Positions 19,729 to 29,062 of a stretch of 64,000 nucleotides of DNA are shown in pieces. A model generated the notes under the pieces. The model was not told the origin of the DNA. It saw only the letters and a program-made list of their open reading frames with translations, and made no database searches. A program made the position numbers and the translations under genes. The stretch is from CAVXFL01 sp963761015 (lineage in GTDB: Bacteria > Pseudomonadota > Alphaproteobacteria > Acetobacterales > Acetobacteraceae). The stretch's first letter is position 1, and each line of letters opens with the position of its first letter. The stretch is from positions 434,001 to 498,000 of the forward strand of contig CAVXFL010000016.1 of NCBI GenBank assembly GCA_963761015.1, read 5' to 3'.

Positions 19729-21180
19729 ATGAATTTTTCCGGCGTCAGAGTCCTTTGCATCGGCGACGTGATGCTCGACCGCTTCGTGCAGGGCGATGTC
19801 GAGCGCATCTCGCCGGAGGCGCCGGTCCCGGTGATCCGGCTGCGCGCCAGCAAGGCCATGCTGGGCGGCGCCGGCAACGTCGCGCACAACGTCGCAAGCC
19901 TCGGCGGCGAGGCCGTGTTACTCGGCCTCGTCGGCGACGACGAAGCCGGACGTTGCCTCGGCGCGCTGGTCGGCGAGAGCGCCGGCATCGTCCCCGCGTT
20001 CGTCACCTGCGCGCGGCGGCCGACCACCTGCAAGACCCGCTTCTTCGCCGGCCAGCAGCAGATGGTGCGCGCCGACGAGGAGAGCAGCGCGCCGATTCTG
20101 CCCCCGGAGGAGCAGGGCCTGCTCGCGAGCCTGGAGCAGTGGGTGGAAACGGCGGGGGCCGTCGTCCTGTCGGATTACGGCAAGGGCGTGCTGACGCCGC
20201 GCGTCATTGCGCGCGCGGTCGCATTGGCGCGGGCGTCCGGCGTGCCGGTGTTCGTCGATCCCAAGACCCGGGACTTTGCGCGCTATCGCGGCGCCACTTG
20301 CATCACGCCTAACCTGAAGGAACTCGCCGCCGCCGCCGGCATGCCGACCGACAGCGAGGAGGCGGTGGCCGCTGCCGCCCGGCGCGTGATGGCGGAGGCG
20401 GATGCCGGGGCGATCCTGGCCACGCGATCCGAGCTTGGCATGATGCTGGTCGAGGCCGGCGGCGCGGTGCACAGCGTACCGGCGCGGGCGCGCGAGGTGT
20501 TCGACGTCTCCGGCGCGGGCGACACCGTGATCGCCATCCTCGCCCTCGCCTACGCCAGCGGGCTGTCGCTCGTGCAGGGCATGCGGCTCGCCAACGCCGC
20601 CGCCGGCGTGGTGGTCAGCAAGGTCGGCGTCGCCACGGTCGAACCGGCGGAATTGTTGCGCGAACTGGAGGCCGAGGAGAACGGCGAGGCCGAGCCGGCC
20701 GCGCTACGCACGCAGCGCGAGGCGCTCGCGCTGGTGGAGCGGTGGAAACGCCAGGGTCTGACCGTCGGCTTCACCAACGGCTGCTTCGATATCCTGCATC
20801 CCGGCCACGTCTCGCTCCTGAAGGCGGCGCGCGGCAACTGCGACCGGCTGGTGGTGGCGCTGAACACCGACGCGAGCGTCGCGCGGCTGAAGGGGCCGGA
20901 GCGGCCGATCAATACGCTGGACCAGCGCGCCGCGGTGCTGGCGGCGATCCGGCATGTCGATTGCGTGGTCGCCTTCGACGAGGACACGCCGCTCGCGCTG
21001 ATCCGCCGGCTGCTGCCCGACGTGCTGCTGAAGGGCGCGGACTACCGGCCCGAGGAAGTAGTGGGGGCCGACGTGGTGCAGGCGGCGGGCGGCAAGGTGA
21101 TGCTCTGCGAGTTGGTCGACGGCCAGTCCACCACCCGCATCGTCGAGCGCATCCGGGCTCGCCCCACCCCGGTCGCTTGA
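19729..21180 (+). CDS. hldE: Bifunctional heptose-7-phosphate kinase / heptose-1-phosphate adenylyltransferase HldE
   Basis: Cytoplasmic enzyme making ADP-heptose for the LPS inner core. The N-terminal ribokinase-like domain (about residues 1-315) begins GVRVLCIGDVMLDRFVQGDV and has LGGAGNVAHNVASLGG and the catalytic SGAGDT near residue 260. The C-terminal cytidylyltransferase-like domain has TNGCFDILHPGHVSLLKAA near residue 349 and a late RIVERI block. At 483 residues it matches HldE. No other heptose gene (gmhA, gmhB, hldD) is adjacent; a radical SAM gene follows after 46 nt. Confidence 0.96.
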   Translation: MNFSGVRVLCIGDVMLDRFVQGDVERISPEAPVPVIRLRASKAMLGGAGNVAHNVASLGGEAVLLGLVGDDEAGRCLGALVGESAGIVPAFVTCARRPTTCKTRFFAGQQQMVRADEESSAPILPPEEQGLLASLEQWVETAGAVVLSDYGKGVLTPRVIARAVALARASGVPVFVDPKTRDFARYRGATCITPNLKELAAAAGMPTDSEEAVAAAARRVMAEADAGAILATRSELGMMLVEAGGAVHSVPARAREVFDVSGAGDTVIAILALAYASGLSLVQGMRLANAAAGVVVSKVGVATVEPAELLRELEAEENGEAEPAALRTQREALALVERWKRQGLTVGFTNGCFDILHPGHVSLLKAARGNCDRLVVALNTDASVARLKGPERPINTLDQRAAVLAAIRHVDCVVAFDEDTPLALIRRLLPDVLLKGADYRPEEVVGADVVQAAGGKVMLCELVDGQSTTRIVERIRARPTPVA

Positions 21181-21226
21181 AGCGCCGCAACCCGATCCGC
21201 TCCGCGCGGGCCATTGGAGAGCCGAT

Positions 21227-22210
21227 ATGGATCTTCCGCTCGACCTCGGCGCGGATGGTCGCGCCGCCGCCGGCGCGCGCGGAAAATTCGCCGACCCGGA
21301 TCTGACCGCGACGGGGGAACGGCGGGCCTCGGTGAGCCCGACCGGCTTGCGGACGCTCTGGTTCAACACCGGAACGCTCTGCAATCTCACCTGTGACAAT
21401 TGCTACATCGAATCCAGCCCACGCAACGACCGCCTCGCCTACCTCACGCGCGATGAGGTTCGGGCGTTTCTCGCCGAAGCGGCGGCGCGGCATGCGGAAC
21501 TGGAGGAAATCGGCTTCACCGGCGGCGAGCCGTTCATGAACCCGGATATCGCCTTCATGCTGGAGGACAGTCTGCAAGCGGGCTGGCGGGTGCTGGTGCT
21601 GACCAACGCCATGCGGCCGATGCAGCGTCCGCGCGTGCGGCTCGCGCTATTGGATCTGCAACGACGCTTTCCCGGCCGCATCGCGCTGCGCGTGTCGCTC
21701 GATCACCACACGCCCGCCGGGCACGAGGCGCTGCGCGGCGCCGGGTCGTGGCGACCGACCATCGACGGTCTGTGCTGGCTGGCGGCGCACGGCTTCGCGT
21801 TGGCCGTGGCCGGCCGCACCATCTGGAACGAATCGGAAGCGAACTTGCGCGCGGGCTATGCCGGCGTCTTCGCGTTGCACGGTTTGCCGATCGACGCGGA
21901 CGATCCCCGGCGGCTCGTGCTGTTCCCCGAAATGGATCAGGCGGGGAACGTGCCGGAGATCACCGATGCTTGCTGGGCGATTCTCGGCAAGCACCCGGAG
22001 CAGATGATGTGCGCGACCTCGCGCATGGTGATAAGGCGCAAGAATGCCGCGCGGCCGGCCGTGGTCGCCTGCACGCTGCTCGCTTACGAGCAGGGCTTCG
22101 AACTCGGCGCCACCCTCGCCGAGGCGGCGCGTCCGGTGAAGCTGAACCACCGGTTCTGCGCGCAGTTCTGCGTGCTCGGCGGCGCGTCGTGCAGCCCGCC
22201 CGGCGGGTAA
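21227..22210 (+). CDS. Radical SAM protein of unknown specificity
   Basis: Protein of 327 residues with the canonical radical SAM triad C-x3-C-x2-C in NTGTLCNLTCDNCYIESS near residues 46-63, the glycine motif FTGGEPFMNPD near residue 98, and a strand RIALRVSLDHHTPAGHEALR near residue 150. The C-terminus has a cysteine cluster (RFCAQFCVLGGASC) that could hold an auxiliary iron-sulfur cluster, as in SPASM or twitch-type enzymes. The start is supported by GGAGAG upstream. It follows hldE on the same strand and may be cotranscribed. The substrate is unknown; I see no adjacent precursor peptide. Confidence 0.85.
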   Translation: MDLPLDLGADGRAAAGARGKFADPDLTATGERRASVSPTGLRTLWFNTGTLCNLTCDNCYIESSPRNDRLAYLTRDEVRAFLAEAAARHAELEEIGFTGGEPFMNPDIAFMLEDSLQAGWRVLVLTNAMRPMQRPRVRLALLDLQRRFPGRIALRVSLDHHTPAGHEALRGAGSWRPTIDGLCWLAAHGFALAVAGRTIWNESEANLRAGYAGVFALHGLPIDADDPRRLVLFPEMDQAGNVPEITDACWAILGKHPEQMMCATSRMVIRRKNAARPAVVACTLLAYEQGFELGATLAEAARPVKLNHRFCAQFCVLGGASCSPPGG

Positions 22211-22232
22211 CCGCGCTTCGGTACAAAATAAA

Positions 22233-22261
22233 CGGCCGGCGCCCGCAGCGAGCGCCGGCCG
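22233..22261 (-). terminator. Intrinsic terminator between converging genes
   Basis: Perfect 10-bp stem CGGCCGGCGC/GCGCCGGCCG with a 9-nt loop. On the minus strand it is followed by TTTATTTT, so it mainly ends the transcript of the SMP-30-like gene; it may also slow transcription coming from the radical SAM gene. Confidence 0.8.
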
Positions 22262-22283
22262 CGACCTATCGGGCCTTACCCGA

Positions 22284-23387
22284 TCAGTGCCAGGGCTGCG
22301 TCGCGCCCTGCGTGTTCACGTAGCAGCCGTACAGCGACGTGCTGCCGCAGATGTAGAGCCGGTTGCGGAATCGGCCGCCGAAGGTGAGGTTGGCGACGGT
22401 CTCGGGGATGTGGATCGTGCCGAGCCACTCGCCATGCGGGCTGTAGCAACGGACCCCGTCGTCCTTCGGATTGGCCCAGCCCATGCTGCACCACACGTTG
22501 CCGTGCATGTCGGTGCGCATGCCATCGGTGAATCCCGGCGCGAAGTTGTTGGCGAACACTTTGCCGTTGCTCACTTGCCCGGTGTCGATATCGACGTCGA
22601 AAACGCGAATCCACGCGGGATTGCCCGGCCCTTCCGTCAGCCCGGTGTCGATGACATACAGCCGCTTCTCGTCCGGCGAGAGCGCGATGCCGTTCGGCTG
22701 CACAAAGTCGTCGACGATGATCTTGATTGCGCCGTTGTGCGGATTGACGGCATAGACGTTGTGCGTCGGCTGTTCCGGCTCGGCCTTGATGCCTTCGTAG
22801 TCGCCCTTGATGCCGTAGCTCGGGTCGGTGAAGAAGATCGTGCCGTTGGAGGCGACCACAACGTCGTTCGGCGAGTTGAGGCGCTTGCCGTTGTAGCGGT
22901 CGGCGATGATGGTGACCTCGCCGTTGTGCTCGGTGCGGGTGATGCGCCGGCCGCTGTGCTCGCAGCTCAGCAGACGGCCTTGCGGGTCGACGGTGTGGCC
23001 GTTCGAGTTCATCGACGGCTGCCGGAACACGCTGATATGATTGTCGTCTTCGTCGAGGCGCATCACCCGGTTATTGGGAATGTCGCTGAACACGACGTAG
23101 CGGCCGGCCGGGAAATAGGCCGGGCCTTCGGCCCAACGGAAGCCGGTGGCGAGCCGCTCGACCGCGCCGGTGCCGACACTTCCGGGAAACCCGGCATGAA
23201 GCTTCTCGATGTGAACGTCCGGATAGCGCGTATGCGGTAGCGGTCCCAGCGGCTTGCCGCCTTCATCCGGCGACAGCACGGGAATGCCGGTTTCGCCGAA
23301 CGGTCCCTCGGTCGCAGCGCTCGCGGCCTTCAGAGTCGCCGCGGTCGCGGTCGCCGCCGTGGCAGCCAGGAAATGGCGTCTATTCAT
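22284..23387 (-). CDS. SMP-30/gluconolactonase-like exported beta-propeller protein (A)
   Basis: Protein of 367 residues. The N-terminus MNRRHFLAATAATATAATLK has twin arginines and a hydrophobic Ala/Thr run, so export, probably by Tat, is likely. The rest is a six-bladed SMP-30/gluconolactonase/LRE propeller: EGPAYFPAGRYVVFSDIPNN, CEHSGRRITRTEHNGEVTII, NGKRLNSPNDVVV with the metal-binding Asn-Asp, FTDPSYGIKGDYEG, and DGMRTDMHGNVWCS carrying the catalytic-region Asp. It could hydrolyse a sugar lactone in the periplasm; the substrate is not known. A close paralogue lies at 23846-24919, separated by 458 nt. Confidence 0.88.
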   Translation of the reverse strand: MNRRHFLAATAATATAATLKAASAATEGPFGETGIPVLSPDEGGKPLGPLPHTRYPDVHIEKLHAGFPGSVGTGAVERLATGFRWAEGPAYFPAGRYVVFSDIPNNRVMRLDEDDNHISVFRQPSMNSNGHTVDPQGRLLSCEHSGRRITRTEHNGEVTIIADRYNGKRLNSPNDVVVASNGTIFFTDPSYGIKGDYEGIKAEPEQPTHNVYAVNPHNGAIKIIVDDFVQPNGIALSPDEKRLYVIDTGLTEGPGNPAWIRVFDVDIDTGQVSNGKVFANNFAPGFTDGMRTDMHGNVWCSMGWANPKDDGVRCYSPHGEWLGTIHIPETVANLTFGGRFRNRLYICGSTSLYGCYVNTQGATQPWH

Positions 23388-23790
23388 GGGGTCCCTCCCG
23401 TTTCTTCGCGTCGCACCGAACGCGGCGCACGGTCGAGCTTAGCAGGACCACCGGAGAAGCAAAGCCCCCCTCTCCCTGCCGGCCGCGATGGTGACTGTCG
23501 GCGGACAATCGCGCGCCGCAAATGCGCGAGCAGGTCGCTTCGCCATCAACCCAGCGAAAGCGCAATTCCGCTCGATATTTTTCAAGATAGGCTGTGCGCG
23601 TCGGGGCGCTCTTATCGCGATCGCGGTCGCCAGAGTGCATTCACTCCGACTGGCCACCTATCTCGTCATTGCCGCGCTTGACCCGGCAATCTCGGGGCGC
23701 CGCTTGATACGCGGGTCGCCCGGGGCATGACGGTGGTGGGTTGCTGCAACAATTCCGGTTATCTCGAACAAGCGCTTCGCTAAACGAACG
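23388..23790. other. Gene-free interval upstream of SMP-30-like gene A
   Basis: No convincing gene. It holds dispersed repeat copy 2 (23664-23734) and presumably the promoter of the SMP-30-like gene A. Short frames here (up to 86 codons) lack conserved sequence or plausible starts. Confidence 0.6.
23664..23734. repeat. Dispersed intergenic repeat, copy 2
   Basis: Begins CGTCATTGCCGCGCTTGACC, contains CCGGCAATCTCG, and ends GGGGCATGACGGT. Same layout and near-identical ends as copy 1 at 14192-14262. Confidence 0.65.
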
Positions 23791-23823
23791 GCCGGGCCCG
23801 ATGGCAGCACGATCGGGCCCGGC
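23791..23823 (-). terminator. Terminator-like hairpin after SMP-30-like gene B
   Basis: Stem GCCGGGCCCGAT/ATCGGGCCCGGC of 12 bp around a 9-nt loop, lying just downstream of the minus-strand gene at 23846. The tail on the minus strand is only moderately T-rich (CGTTCGTTTAG). Confidence 0.65.
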
Positions 23824-23845
23824 TGTCAGCAACGGGACATGACGT

Positions 23846-24919
<1,074 letters not shown>

Positions 24920-25014
24920 TGTTTCCTCCTGTTCGTTCGCTACTAGTTGAGCCAGCGTATCATGCGACTCACACAGACGCAATGAATATTACGGTAGGAT
25001 TAAAATTCGGCGAA

Positions 25015-25896
25015 TTAGCGCTCCGGCGAAACCGGGTCGCAGGCGGCGGCCGTGGCACGCGCCAACACCACCATCCGCCGCGCGGCAACGGTCGCGCCGG
25101 CGAGGTCGCCAGCGGCGTGCCGCAGCAGCGGATGCGATGCCAACCCGTGCAGCGCCGCATTGGCCGCGACATCGGCGGTCAGCACCGTCGCGGCGGAAAG
25201 CATCGTGCGGCGCAACAGCGCGGCGGTGGCCAATAGCCCGGGACGCACGCCGTACAGCTCCGCGACCTGGCGGATCAACCGCAAGCCGCGCCAGCCGACC
25301 AGGAGCCCGTCGAACAACGGCGAGGGCACCGCGGCGGTCGCGGCGAACATCTGCACGGCCGCGGCCCGGCTCAGCGCGTCGGTGCGGGCGCGCAAGGCGA
25401 CCGCCGGCCCGGCGCGGAGCAGCGCGGCAACCGCGGCCGGACTGTCCGCCGCGCCGATCGCCGGGAGAATGGCCTCGCCTTCCGGCAGTCTCGCCACCCA
25501 GCGCCGCGCCGATGCCCGCGCCGCGTGCAGATCCGCCCCCGCCAACGCCGCCCGCAGCCGATCCACCTTGTTGAGCCCGCTCAGCCCGCGCAGTTCGCGC
25601 CAGCACCCCGCGCCGATCAGCCCGAAGCCGGCAACGGCCACGGCGAGCGTCAGCCAGCCGAGCGCGGTGGAGCGGGCAAATTGCGCGGCGATGAAATTTC
25701 CGGTCTCCAGCGCCGCCAGCCCGAGCGCGAGAACGGCGATGCCGCCGAACACGAGCGACAAGGTGCCGCGCTGGCGCCGCGGCGGGCGGACCGCCGGGAG
25801 CGGCTCGGCTTCGAGCCGCGCCGCCGGCAAATCCTCATGCTCGATCCTGGGCAGCGGCGGCGCGGTCAGGTCCGCGCGGAGACGGTCAGAGGACAT
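25015..25896 (-). CDS. YcjF-like membrane protein (TIGR01620/DUF697)
   Basis: Inner-membrane protein of 293 residues. A proline-rich cytoplasmic N-terminus (about 1-43) precedes two hydrophobic segments (SLVFGGIAVLALGLAALETG near 46-65 and ALGWLTLAVAVAGFGLIGAG near 78-97) and a C-terminal DUF697-like domain with LLRRTMLSAATVLTADVAAN. It overlaps the end of the ycjX gene by 11 nt, the usual ycjX-ycjF pairing. In enterobacteria the pair belongs to envelope stress regulons, but its function is unresolved. Confidence 0.85.
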   Translation of the reverse strand: MSSDRLRADLTAPPLPRIEHEDLPAARLEAEPLPAVRPPRRQRGTLSLVFGGIAVLALGLAALETGNFIAAQFARSTALGWLTLAVAVAGFGLIGAGCWRELRGLSGLNKVDRLRAALAGADLHAARASARRWVARLPEGEAILPAIGAADSPAAVAALLRAGPAVALRARTDALSRAAAVQMFAATAAVPSPLFDGLLVGWRGLRLIRQVAELYGVRPGLLATAALLRRTMLSAATVLTADVAANAALHGLASHPLLRHAAGDLAGATVAARRMVVLARATAAACDPVSPER

Positions 25897-27268
25897 CGTC
25901 CAACAGGAATACGAGCAACTCGTCCAGGCCGATATGCGGAACCCCGCCGCGTCCGCCTTCCGGCAGCCGCATCGGCTCGAATTCCGGCACGGCGAGAAAG
26001 CGATGCGCCCAAAACCCCGCCTCCGGCGGCCGGTCCGGAACTTCGCCGGGATAGGAGCGCGTCAGCCGATGCTCGCCGACCACGCGCCCGCGCACCGCCG
26101 AAACCGGACGCCCGTCCAAGGTCCAGACGAAATCCTCGGTGCAGCGGATGGCGGCGATGGCATGGGCGCTGGTCGCCGCGGCGGCCGCCTCGCGCGGCAG
26201 CGCGGTCAGGCTGCCGACCAGCGCGGCGAGGTTGCCCCGCTGACGCGCCGCCACATGGTCGGCCTTGCTGGCCGCGAAGGCGACGCGGCGGATGCCGCCG
26301 GGCACCAGCCAGCGCGGCAGCGGCAGGTCGCGCAGGAACGGCAGCGCGTCGAGCCAGGAACCTTGCCAGCGCAGCGCGCCGGCGACGGCCGCGAGCGAGG
26401 CGGCGACATCGGCGTAGGCGGCCGGCCCGGCGTGCAGCGCACTCAGCAGGTCGGCGAGGACCACCAGCCGGTCGACGCGCCCGAACAGCGGCGCGACCAT
26501 CTCGCGCTGCACCACCTGGACGTAGGCGTCGAAACGCTGGCGCAGCAGCCGCGCAAGCCCACCCGAGCCCTGGGCCGGAAAGAACCCCATCCAAGGCGGC
26601 TCGGGGCCGGGCGGCGGCATCAGGAACCGTCCCGGCTGCAGGAACGACAGTCCGGCGCGGTCGCGCAGGTCACGCAGCGCGGCCCGGTAGAGCCGCGCGC
26701 CGGTTTCCGCCAATTCGTCGGCCGCCGGGGCCGCCGCCGGCAGCCCCTCGGCGAAGCTCAGGAATTGCCGCGCGTGCGGCAGGAGTTCGGGTGCCTGCAA
26801 GCGCCGCAGCGTCGCGGCCGACCACGCCTCGAAACTCTGGCCGAGCAGCGGCAGGTCGAGCAGCCATTCGCCGGGATAGTCGAGGAACTCCAGGGTGAGG
26901 CGACGGGGCGGCAATACCGCGGCCAAGCCGCCGCGCGCGATGTCGACCTCCAATCCGAGCAGCGAGACCGCGGCGGTGCGGTGCGGCCAAGTGGTGGGAT
27001 CGGCGGCGAGCGACGCGAGGTGCGGCGCCAACTCGAAGCGCGGCACCTCGCCCGCGCCGGCCGGCGCCAGCGTGACGCGCAGGTCCCGCCCGCCGAGCCG
27101 CAGCGCGAGCGCCGGCAATACCGGCAGCCCCGCGCCGAAGGCGAGCAGGTTGGCGGCGACCGAGGTGAGGAAGGCGGTTTTGCCGGCCCGCGCGAGCCCG
27201 GTCACGCCGATCCTGAGCGCGCCCGGCCCGAACGGATTCCAACCGCCGGCCCAGAGGGCGCCGCTCAC
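25886..27268 (-). CDS. YcjX-like P-loop NTPase (DUF463)
   Basis: Protein of 460 residues with a GTPase-like P-loop in IGVTGLARAGKTAFLTSVAA near residues 20-39. The family-typical LEFLDYPGEWLLDLPLLGQS near residue 128 contains the DxPG switch II. FLMPPPGPEPPWMGFFP and IRRVAFAASKADHVAARQRG, with the SKAD base-recognition motif, are also conserved in DUF463 proteins. It is cotranscribed with the YcjF-like gene. The biological role of the family is poorly defined; a stress-linked membrane NTPase is the best description. Confidence 0.88.
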   Translation of the reverse strand: MSGALWAGGWNPFGPGALRIGVTGLARAGKTAFLTSVAANLLAFGAGLPVLPALALRLGGRDLRVTLAPAGAGEVPRFELAPHLASLAADPTTWPHRTAAVSLLGLEVDIARGGLAAVLPPRRLTLEFLDYPGEWLLDLPLLGQSFEAWSAATLRRLQAPELLPHARQFLSFAEGLPAAAPAADELAETGARLYRAALRDLRDRAGLSFLQPGRFLMPPPGPEPPWMGFFPAQGSGGLARLLRQRFDAYVQVVQREMVAPLFGRVDRLVVLADLLSALHAGPAAYADVAASLAAVAGALRWQGSWLDALPFLRDLPLPRWLVPGGIRRVAFAASKADHVAARQRGNLAALVGSLTALPREAAAAATSAHAIAAIRCTEDFVWTLDGRPVSAVRGRVVGEHRLTRSYPGEVPDRPPEAGFWAHRFLAVPEFEPMRLPEGGRGGVPHIGLDELLVFLLDDVL

Positions 27269-27287
27269 CCGCGCCGACGCGAGACGA

Positions 27288-27689
27288 CTATCCGCGCTCT
27301 ATCAACTCAATCTTGTAACCATCTGGATCTTCGATAAAGGCGATGATCGTGGTGCCAAACTTCACAGGGCCGGGCTCGCGCACCACGCGCCCGCCAGCCT
27401 TGCGGATCTCGTCGCAGGCCGCGGCGACGTTCGGCACGCCGATCGCCAGATGGCCGAACGCGGTGCCGAGGTCGTAGGGATCGTCCTTGCCCCAGTTGTA
27501 GGTCAACTCGAGAACGGTATGGGTCGCTTCATCGCCGTAGCCGATGAAGGCCAGCGTGTATTTGCCGTCCGGCACCTCACGCCGGCGCAATTCCTTCATG
27601 CCGAGCAAGCGCGTGTAGAAATTCACGCTTGCGTCGAGGTTCTTCACCCGCAGCATGGTGTGCAGATAGCGGTAGCTTTCGGTGCTCAT
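27288..27689 (-). CDS. gloA: Lactoylglutathione lyase (glyoxalase I)
   Basis: Enzyme of 133 residues that converts the methylglyoxal-glutathione hemithioacetal to S-lactoylglutathione. The full GloA sequence pattern is present: YLHTMLRVKNLDASVNFYTR with the metal-binding His, LGMKELRRREVPDGKYTLAF, VLELTYNWGKDDPYDLGTAF with the metal Glu, GHLAIGVPNV with the second His, and AFIEDPDGYKIELIE with the last Glu. The length is standard. Its ATG overlaps the end of lpxI by one base, so it is likely in the same transcript. Confidence 0.96.
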   Translation of the reverse strand: MSTESYRYLHTMLRVKNLDASVNFYTRLLGMKELRRREVPDGKYTLAFIGYGDEATHTVLELTYNWGKDDPYDLGTAFGHLAIGVPNVAAACDEIRKAGGRVVREPGPVKFGTTIIAFIEDPDGYKIELIERG

Positions 27690-28561
27690 CAGTCCTTCCC
27701 CTTCCCGCGAGATTGCCCGCCCGGCTGATCCGGCTCGACGCCGAGCAGGAACAGTTCGGCCGCGTCGGCGGCCTCGATCATGGTCTGCCGGTCGGTGAGA
27801 ATGGTGCCGCCCGCCTCGAAGGCAATGCCGCGCAGCCCGGAAGCGGCCGCGGCGCCCACCGTGCGGGGGCCGATGGTCGGCATATCGGCCCGCAACTCCT
27901 GCCCGGGCTTGGCCAGCTTGACCAAGAGCCCGCCCACACCCGGGCGGGCCAGCACGCGGCAGCGCTCCAGCATCGCATCGGTTCCCTCGACGGCCTCGAC
28001 CGCGAGCACGATGCCCTGCTGCACCACGCAGGCCTGGCCGACATCCGCCGCGCCGAGCGCGCGCACGACCTCGATGCCGCGCGCGACGTCGCGCATGGCC
28101 TCGCTGTCCGGCGCCGCGCGGGTCAAGAGGCCGGGCGGCGCCAGCACCTCCTCGAGAATTTCGTGCGCCCCGATCACATGGAAGCCCTCGTCGGCCAGCG
28201 TTGTCACCAGCGCGGCGAGCAGCCCGTCGTCGCCGGCGAACACCGCCCGTCCGAGCCGGGCAAGGATACGCGCGCCCTCGGCGTCCGGGCGCAGGTCGAA
28301 CAGCGACGGCCGCCGGACCGGCCCAATGATGACCAAGTCGCGGCAGCCTTGTTCGCGCAATAGTTGCAACGCGCGGCCGGCCGCCCCGAGCCGCACGAAC
28401 TCATGCGGATAGGGCTCGAGCACCGCGCGCTCGGCGAATCCCTCCAGCCCGACGATGAAAACCGAGCGCCCGGCGGCCCGCGCCGCGGCCGCCACGTGCC
28501 CGGGCAACGGCCCGCCGCCGGCCAGGATGCCGAGCGGGGGGCGAACCTCGTGTTGCGTCAC
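27689..28561 (-). CDS. lpxI: UDP-2,3-diacylglucosamine pyrophosphatase LpxI
   Basis: Peripheral enzyme that cleaves UDP-2,3-diacylglucosamine to lipid X in lipid A synthesis, replacing LpxH in alphaproteobacteria. The N-terminus PPLGILAGGGPLPGHVAAAA and the C-terminal stretch LVKLAKPGQELRADMPTIGP, GLRGIAFEAGGT and MIEAADAAELFLLGV match the DUF1009/LpxI family. The start is set at GTG 28561 (290 residues) because the upstream extension has no conserved sequence. It normally follows lpxA directly; here about 500 nt and an opposite-strand gene intervene. Confidence 0.92.
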   Translation of the reverse strand: MTQHEVRPPLGILAGGGPLPGHVAAAARAAGRSVFIVGLEGFAERAVLEPYPHEFVRLGAAGRALQLLREQGCRDLVIIGPVRRPSLFDLRPDAEGARILARLGRAVFAGDDGLLAALVTTLADEGFHVIGAHEILEEVLAPPGLLTRAAPDSEAMRDVARGIEVVRALGAADVGQACVVQQGIVLAVEAVEGTDAMLERCRVLARPGVGGLLVKLAKPGQELRADMPTIGPRTVGAAAASGLRGIAFEAGGTILTDRQTMIEAADAAELFLLGVEPDQPGGQSRGKGKD

Positions 28562-28777
28562 GTCGGGCCACAACCCTCGCACATGCCGGCTAGCAATGAC
28601 CCAGGAGCCCACACGCCGAGATAAGCGCGGAGGCAAGAATTTTCGGCCAAACGCGTGTCTTTAAGCGAAAACACAACATTTCTGGTTGCAATCCTGGATT
28701 GGATCGCCGCATATCCCTGAATGCATCGATTTCACGAGCGCGCGAAACTACATAGGCCGCCCCAAAAAGGACATACC

Positions 28778-28999
28778 ATGGACGACGAGCACATCGGCCC
28801 CGACGCGTCCCCCTCGGGAATCGCGGAGTGCCTGCGAATGCTGGCCGAGGAGGCGGCGTCGCTGCGTCTGGTGCGCACCCTGATGGCGCTGCTGGAGACC
28901 ATGGAAATCTGCCAGGTCGAAGCCTCGGTGCTCGCGCCCGCGCGGGCGCGGTCGCGCGCGGCGGAGCCGACCGACCAGCCTTCCCTAGCCGTGCATTGA
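28778..28999 (+). CDS. Small hypothetical protein (73 residues) between lpxI and lpxA
   Basis: ATG at 28778 is preceded by AAAAAGGACATACC, a fair ribosome site. The product is acidic at its start (MDDEHIGPDASPSG) with a long helical stretch, AEEAASLRLVRTLMALLETM, then EICQVEASVLAPARARS. No signal or membrane segment is obvious. I do not recognise a family. It lies on the strand opposite to the surrounding lpx genes, with about 216 nt upstream that could hold its promoter and that of lpxI. A regulatory or metabolic role cannot be inferred. Confidence 0.55.
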   Translation: MDDEHIGPDASPSGIAECLRMLAEEAASLRLVRTLMALLETMEICQVEASVLAPARARSRAAEPTDQPSLAVH

Positions 29000-29062
29000 T
29001 CGGACCACGCCCCGCTCCACGCGACCAGAAGCGGCCATCGCGGCGGTAATTCGTCCGGGCGT

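Noticed and set aside
23380..23657. Transposase remnant upstream of SMP-30-like gene A
   Set aside because: A short minus-strand frame has a few residues loosely like transposase ends, but no catalytic motif, terminal repeats or partner frame.
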